From positions 1 through 10,129 of the forward strand of contig JAJRUU010000044.1 in the NCBI GenBank assembly GCA_024277605.1: a stretch of 10,129 bases of DNA. The letters are read 5' to 3'. The translations under genes and the position numbers were made by a program. Positions 7,288 through 10,129 of the stretch are shown here, in pieces (within the stretch, counting starts at the first letter, position 1; every line of letters starts with the position of its first letter). Below the pieces are notes generated by a model. The model was not told the origin of the DNA and did no database searches. It was given only the letters and a program-made list of their open reading frames with translations. The DNA is from a bacterium. Its GTDB lineage: Bacteria > SZUA-182 > SZUA-191 > JAJRXT01.

Positions 7288-7770
7288 CTATGGGCTACTA
7301 AAATTACTCAACAGACAGCTAAGCCGACTTTTTTGTTCGTTGATTTCTTGCATTAGCTCGTGATATCTATCCGATTCTTTTGATGTTTCAGCTACTTGAG
7401 AACCCGCCAGCATTTCTTCAACTTGCTTCAAATAACTGCTGGCGAACAACAACTTAGAGCTAAGCTCAGGAATTATACCATTTTTAAAAATAACATTAAA
7501 ATCTCGTTCTGCAACATAATAGCCTTTTTTCCCTTCGTTTTCAGTAATGCTAACCGCGCACAAGCCTTGGAGCTTCTTAATCGAGGACCATACAGTGCTT
7601 TTGCTCATATTAGTCCGCTTAACAATCTCATCCAGCGAAAGGGCTGTCTCACTTACATAGAGTAGCATATAAACCTGGCCGATAATCCTTCGCCAACCTA
7701 TGAGGTCGCACAGTTTTCCGCCCAATTCAATGAAAACGTCCTCTGGCTTAGTTGTAGTATTAACTTTCAT
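7288..7770 (-). CDS. GbsR/MarR-type winged-helix transcriptional regulator
   Basis: A 160-residue cytoplasmic DNA-binding protein. The GbsR-like core is IGQVYMLLYVSETALSLDEI (30-49), a helix-turn-helix with recognition helix around MSKSTVWSSIKKLQGL (55-70), and a beta wing ITENEGKKGYYVAERD (75-90). Residues 100-155 are helical and charged, probably a dimerisation arm. The length fits the GbsR group (about 150-180). The gene stands alone between repeat copies B and C and has its own consensus promoter (7838-7810). ATG at 7770 has no visible Shine-Dalgarno sequence; the leader of about 33 nt is AT-rich. It most likely controls the neighbouring glycan genes, itself, or both, but no operator is proven. 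The ligand is unknown; relation to choline or glycine-betaine sensing should not be assumed. Confidence 0.82.
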   Translation of the reverse strand: MKVNTTTKPEDVFIELGGKLCDLIGWRRIIGQVYMLLYVSETALSLDEIVKRTNMSKSTVWSSIKKLQGLCAVSITENEGKKGYYVAERDFNVIFKNGIIPELSSKLLFASSYLKQVEEMLAGSQVAETSKESDRYHELMQEINEQKSRLSCLLSNFSSP

Positions 7771-7809
7771 GATTCGATTAAAATATTTAGGTATTATTAA
7801 ATTATCTAA

Positions 7810-7838
7810 ATGCTAACGCTCTTCCATGCCGATGTCAA
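7810..7838 (-). promoter_or_regulatory. sigma-A-type promoter of the regulator gene
   Basis: On the minus strand, TTGACA (7838-7833, perfect -35), a spacer of 17 bases, and TAGCAT (7815-7810, four of six -10 positions). Predicted transcription start is near 7803, about 33 nt before the regulator ATG. The -35 box lies only 8 bases outside the hairpin end of repeat copy C. Confidence 0.6.
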
Positions 7839-7846
7839 GTCTTTTT

Positions 7847-7954
7847 TACCCGAAAAATTCGGGCAGGCACAGCCTGTTTCTTCAGGACGTTGGCTCATGC
7901 ACCTTATCTCACAAGGGATGTCTGGCGAATCTGGTCTGAGTTTATGAATAGATC
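7847..7954 (-). repeat. dispersed repeat family, copy C (108 bp, inverted relative to B)
   Basis: The reverse complement of copy B with one mismatch in 108. The hairpins CCCGAAAAATTCGGG (7849-7863) and CAGGCACAGCCTG (7864-7876) are adjacent. It lies 43 bp after the stop of the glycosyltransferase gene and just before the regulator promoter. With copy B it forms an inverted pair spanning 7127-7954, with a 612-bp interior holding only the regulator gene. The hairpins are not followed by a T-run on either strand, so they are poor intrinsic terminators. Confidence 0.9.
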
Positions 7955-7997
7955 TGGTCCAAATATGATGGGTCTCTTGGAAAAGGAGACAAGCGCA

Positions 7998-9713
7998 CTA
8001 TTCCTCATGCGGAAAAACCCGCTCAAGCGCTCCTTTGTCATAGATATAATACTGGCGGTTGGGGTAATAGTCCATGAGTCGCTTGTTTTCAGCCCCCAGA
8101 TCCAGGGCATACAACACAGCATCACTATAATCCAGTGAGTTACGCGTATACCACATAGGATAAAGCTCGTGCTCAATATCACGGAGAAATATGATCGCAT
8201 TGGTAATTTGAGCCCGCTCAACTGTATCATAGGGCCGCTTAAGTCTTCTTACGCTACCGGACGGCGCTAATCCCTGCCGATATAGCCCCCATAGCTTAAA
8301 CGATAATATCATAAGCAGCATCAGGCTTGTAGCATGTTGATAATTCAGGGGCCAGCCTCGCTTATGGATGTAACGCGAAAAGCTGTATATTCCCCATGGG
8401 ATCAGGCCTATTAAGTATATAAGCGGCGGATAATAGTAGCGTAGGTCCCAAACGCTGGTTGAAAGCGGTAGATAAGCCAAACAGAGCATTGCCAACAGCC
8501 CCAGGAATACATATGGATATTTATTTTGCTCCTTAAAGGCAAATACCACGAAAAATAATGGGATAAAAATAGAAAAGGGAGCAAATTTCACCATATATTC
8601 TATTGCCCGCAAACGCCATAACATAGTCCCCACTGCCTGAATCAGGTTATACCCCTCTTGAAAACCGGGAGACCTGAATTGCAATTGATAGCCCAACATA
8701 AATGGATTACCGGTTTGAACCTTATTAACCAGCATCAGCAAAGACATAGGAATTAATAGCCCCATACCGAACATAAGCACTAACTTGTATGGCCCCTTTT
8801 CTCTTATCAACCGATATAATCCCCAAATCAGGATAGGAGCGGAGATGGCCGCTGCGGTTAGTGGCCGGGCCAAGACCGCCCCCCCCAGAGCCAGTCCAGC
8901 TAAAAACAAACATCCAGTTAAGCGTTTGCGAAAACCGGTAATAAACAGGCACATAAATAGTGAGATGAACAACAGGCTGGTGGGGTGCGAAAGGTGTGTA
9001 CTATTCATCCAGGGGGAAAATGCCCCCAGTAGAATAAAGCTCACCCCATAACGGGCGGCTTCAGGGTTGAAAAACTGCTTAATCAAGTAATAAATCACCA
9101 CTAATGTCAGCGAACCTACAATAGGATTGGCAAGCCAGGGCATACCCACCAGCACACCGAGAAGCATAAAAACGGAGGCGCCGATAGGGTAGCAGGCAAA
9201 GTACTTGCCGTTATTGACCATATAATCACAATGGAAGAATTGCCGCAAGGGATGAGAATCTACATAGAGCCGCCCCTGAGCCATGATTTTAGCCTGGGTC
9301 AGATAGGCATATCCATCCCCCGACATCGCAAACCCAGCATATTTAAAATAGGCCATGGTTGCTGAATAGAGGACGGACAAGCCGAATAACCCCAGTAAAA
9401 ATGTTCTCTCCCGACAACCCAGGAATAACTCATTGGTCTTAGAAATTATTTTCAAGTTTTTTCCTGCCAGCCACAATATGCTAAAAAGCAATAGCGTATT
9501 TTTTAAGGCTATAACCACCGAATCCAGAAGCAGATTGAAGCTGAAGAGCGCACGTATGCGATCCGCCGAAATTCCATCTGCAAATATCGACCGTAACACC
9601 TCCCGGCGTGCAGGTTGACCATAGTTCAGGATATTACTTAGAATTGTAAAACAGAGGATGGCAATGAAAAACAAAATAATAATGCGCAGTCTATCCTTTT
9701 GCAGAAACTTCAA
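7998..9713 (-). CDS. polytopic membrane glycosyltransferase, GT-C/GT39-like
   Basis: A 571-residue integral membrane protein with about ten or more hydrophobic segments (for example 10-28, 60-84, 105-122, 178-212, 225-262, 266-300, 310-330, 377-393, 402-418 and 430-446). The first large outer loop after residue 125 carries SGDGYAYLTQAKIMAQGRLY (131-150). Its Asp133 sits where GT-C enzymes have a catalytic acidic residue. Further along are YPIGAS (175-180), ARPLT (282-286) and the aromatic run LRYYYPP (424-430). GT-C enzymes move a sugar from a polyprenyl-phosphate donor to a lipid or protein acceptor at the outer membrane face. The start is TTG at 9713: the only candidate between an in-frame stop 9 bases upstream and the first hydrophobic segment, with AAGAGGT 4 nt before it. 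It is the first gene after the promoter at 9819-9790. Could also be a non-enzymatic glycan membrane protein. Confidence 0.75.
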   Translation of the reverse strand: MKFLQKDRLRIIILFFIAILCFTILSNILNYGQPARREVLRSIFADGISADRIRALFSFNLLLDSVVIALKNTLLLFSILWLAGKNLKIISKTNELFLGCRERTFLLGLFGLSVLYSATMAYFKYAGFAMSGDGYAYLTQAKIMAQGRLYVDSHPLRQFFHCDYMVNNGKYFACYPIGASVFMLLGVLVGMPWLANPIVGSLTLVVIYYLIKQFFNPEAARYGVSFILLGAFSPWMNSTHLSHPTSLLFISLFMCLFITGFRKRLTGCLFLAGLALGGAVLARPLTAAAISAPILIWGLYRLIREKGPYKLVLMFGMGLLIPMSLLMLVNKVQTGNPFMLGYQLQFRSPGFQEGYNLIQAVGTMLWRLRAIEYMVKFAPFSIFIPLFFVVFAFKEQNKYPYVFLGLLAMLCLAYLPLSTSVWDLRYYYPPLIYLIGLIPWGIYSFSRYIHKRGWPLNYQHATSLMLLMILSFKLWGLYRQGLAPSGSVRRLKRPYDTVERAQITNAIIFLRDIEHELYPMWYTRNSLDYSDAVLYALDLGAENKRLMDYYPNRQYYIYDKGALERVFPHEE

Positions 9714-9789
9714 GTTTACCTCTTATTACTATCGTGATACAATGTGTACAAATAAGCACAAGCAGGCTTAACTCTATCGGCCACGGCCC

Positions 9790-9819
9790 ATTATACAGGG
9801 GAGAGTCACAAAAAGTCAA
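9790..9819 (-). promoter_or_regulatory. sigma-A-type promoter of the glycosyltransferase gene
   Basis: On the minus strand, TTGACT (9819-9814, five of six), a spacer of 18 bases and TATAAT (9795-9790, perfect). Predicted start of transcription is near 9783, giving a leader of about 70 nt to the TTG start at 9713. It is the best promoter in the window. The base pair next to its -35 box is the end of a perfect hairpin (9820-9834). Confidence 0.65.
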
Positions 9820-9834
9820 CCAGGCACAGCCTGG
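9820..9834. repeat. hairpin CCAGGC-ACA-GCCTGG abutting the promoter
   Basis: A perfect 6-bp inverted repeat with a 3-base loop. Its core, CAGGCACAGCCTG, is identical to the second hairpin of repeat copies B and C. Here it stands 33 bp away from the CCCGAA hairpin of copy D and on its other side, whereas in B and C the two hairpins touch. It could serve as an upstream operator for the promoter; this is inference. Confidence 0.55.
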
Positions 9835-9867
9835 ATTAGTTGTGCGAAAGATGTTATTGCTGTTTTC

Positions 9868-10043
9868 CCCGAAAAATTCGGGTCTTGCTATTGGCAAATC
9901 GACATTTAGTTGAAAATTATAAATTTATCAGTCTCCTATTCCTGTCCCCTTGGGCAAACAAAGTTTTATTGGATGTTGGCTCATAAACCTTATCTCGCAA
10001 GGGATATGGCAAACCCAGCCTAAATTTATGAATAAGCCGGGTT
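9868..10043 (-). repeat. dispersed repeat family, copy D (long, divergent form)
   Basis: Reading on the plus strand it starts with CCCGAAAAATTCGGG (9868-9882), followed by TCTTGCTATTGGCAAATCG and the block shared with copy A up to 9916. An AT-rich and unrelated stretch follows (9917-9970). Then come GGATGTTGGCTCATAAACC, TTATCTCGCAAGGGAT and TTTATGAATA (10025-10034), shared with B and C at lower identity. The outer segment is bracketed by AACCC (10011-10015) and GGGTT (10039-10043). It combines the blocks of both A and B/C. Together with its flanks it fills most of the non-coding 9835-10070 stretch; I see no gene there. Confidence 0.75.
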
Positions 10044-10070
10044 CCGCCTTGATTTCCTGCCATTTGCGAA

Positions 10071-10124
10071 TGACAACCGAAAATTGACCACCTGCGCTAG
10101 CCGAATTTTGACCACCCTGATACA
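10071..10124. mobile_element. possible IS21-type insertion sequence end (fragment)
   Basis: Two direct 18-bp copies, AACCGAAAATTGACCACC (10075-10092) and AGCCGAATTTTGACCACC (10099-10116), differ at three positions and start 24 bp apart. The segment is bounded by TG (10071) and CA (10123-10124). Tandem copies of a TGACCACC-like motif and TG...CA ends are typical of IS21-family termini, which I recognise from memory. No istA/istB coding sequence is in the window. The element either continues beyond the right edge or only an end remains here; its orientation is not decided. Confidence 0.4.
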
Positions 10125-10129
10125 AGTTA

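Noticed and set aside
7849..7876. Double hairpin of copy C as an intrinsic terminator of the glycosyltransferase gene
   Set aside because: Stems of 5-6 bp with no following T-run on the minus strand (TAAAAAAG follows). The same element occurs at unrelated positions and in both orientations.
7972..7990. GTCTC...GAGAC inverted repeat just after the glycosyltransferase stop
   Set aside because: Only five pairs on the transcribed strand and no T-run; compatible with chance.
7890..8138. Plus-strand frame of 82 codons beginning MAHAPYLTRDVW
   Set aside because: It starts inside repeat copy C and runs antisense into the glycosyltransferase gene; no ribosome binding site. Its first part is just translated repeat.
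9691..9897. A 68-codon minus-strand frame containing RPEFFGENS
   Set aside because: It reads through the CCCGAATTTTTCGGG hairpin of copy D and the glycosyltransferase promoter and ends inside that gene's start. It is a product of repeat sequence, not a gene.
3976..10043. CRISPR array or tRNA/attachment site as explanation for the repeats
   Set aside because: Copies are few, far apart, in both orientations and of unequal content; no regular spacers, no tRNA-like fold and no integrase gene nearby.

Overview
The window carries eight protein-coding genes, all on the minus strand, for making, modifying and moving a surface glycan. They are separated by copies of a dispersed, hairpin-bearing repeat family. 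Several features suggest a Gram-positive anaerobe of the Peptococcaceae type (Pelotomaculum/Desulfotomaculum relatives): strong AAAGGAGG-type ribosome binding sites, consensus sigma-A-like promoters, a GbsR/MarR-type regulator and moderate GC content. I also have a memory, unchecked, of similar repeats in such genomes. The assignment is an inference; there is no rRNA or other marker gene.

Reading in the direction of transcription (high to low coordinates): 9714-10129 is non-coding. It holds a possible insertion-sequence end, repeat copy D, a perfect hairpin and a very good promoter. Next is a GT-C/GT39-like membrane glycosyltransferase with a TTG start (9713-7998). Repeat copy C, a second consensus promoter and a small GbsR/MarR-like regulator (7770-7288) follow, and then repeat copy B. 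B and C are a nearly perfect 108-bp inverted pair that brackets the regulator. Then come a PseB-type UDP-GlcNAc 4,6-dehydratase (7068-6070) and an MsbA/PglK-type ABC exporter (6023-4164).

A 302-bp gap (3862-4163) holds repeat copy A and an AT-rich inverted repeat. After it a compact five-gene run leaves the window: a GmhA-like SIS isomerase (3861-3283), a D-2-hydroxyacid dehydrogenase of the SerA type (3241-2321), an inositol-monophosphatase family phosphatase (2324-1551), a class I methyltransferase with a CxxC N-terminus (1534-569) and a Gfo/Idh/MocA oxidoreductase cut by the window edge (567-1). Gaps of 1 to 41 bp and one 4-nt overlap indicate an operon.

Inferred joint role: the dehydratase starts an amino-deoxy-sugar nucleotide pathway, and the five-gene run converts a phosphorylated sugar by isomerisation, oxidation, dephosphorylation and methylation. 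The GT-C protein and ABC exporter would assemble and export lipid-linked glycan. The exact sugars cannot be read from this window. The least ordinary part is the repeat family: its copies are mosaic, they sit beside the only two clear promoters, and two copies form a long inverted pair around the regulator.
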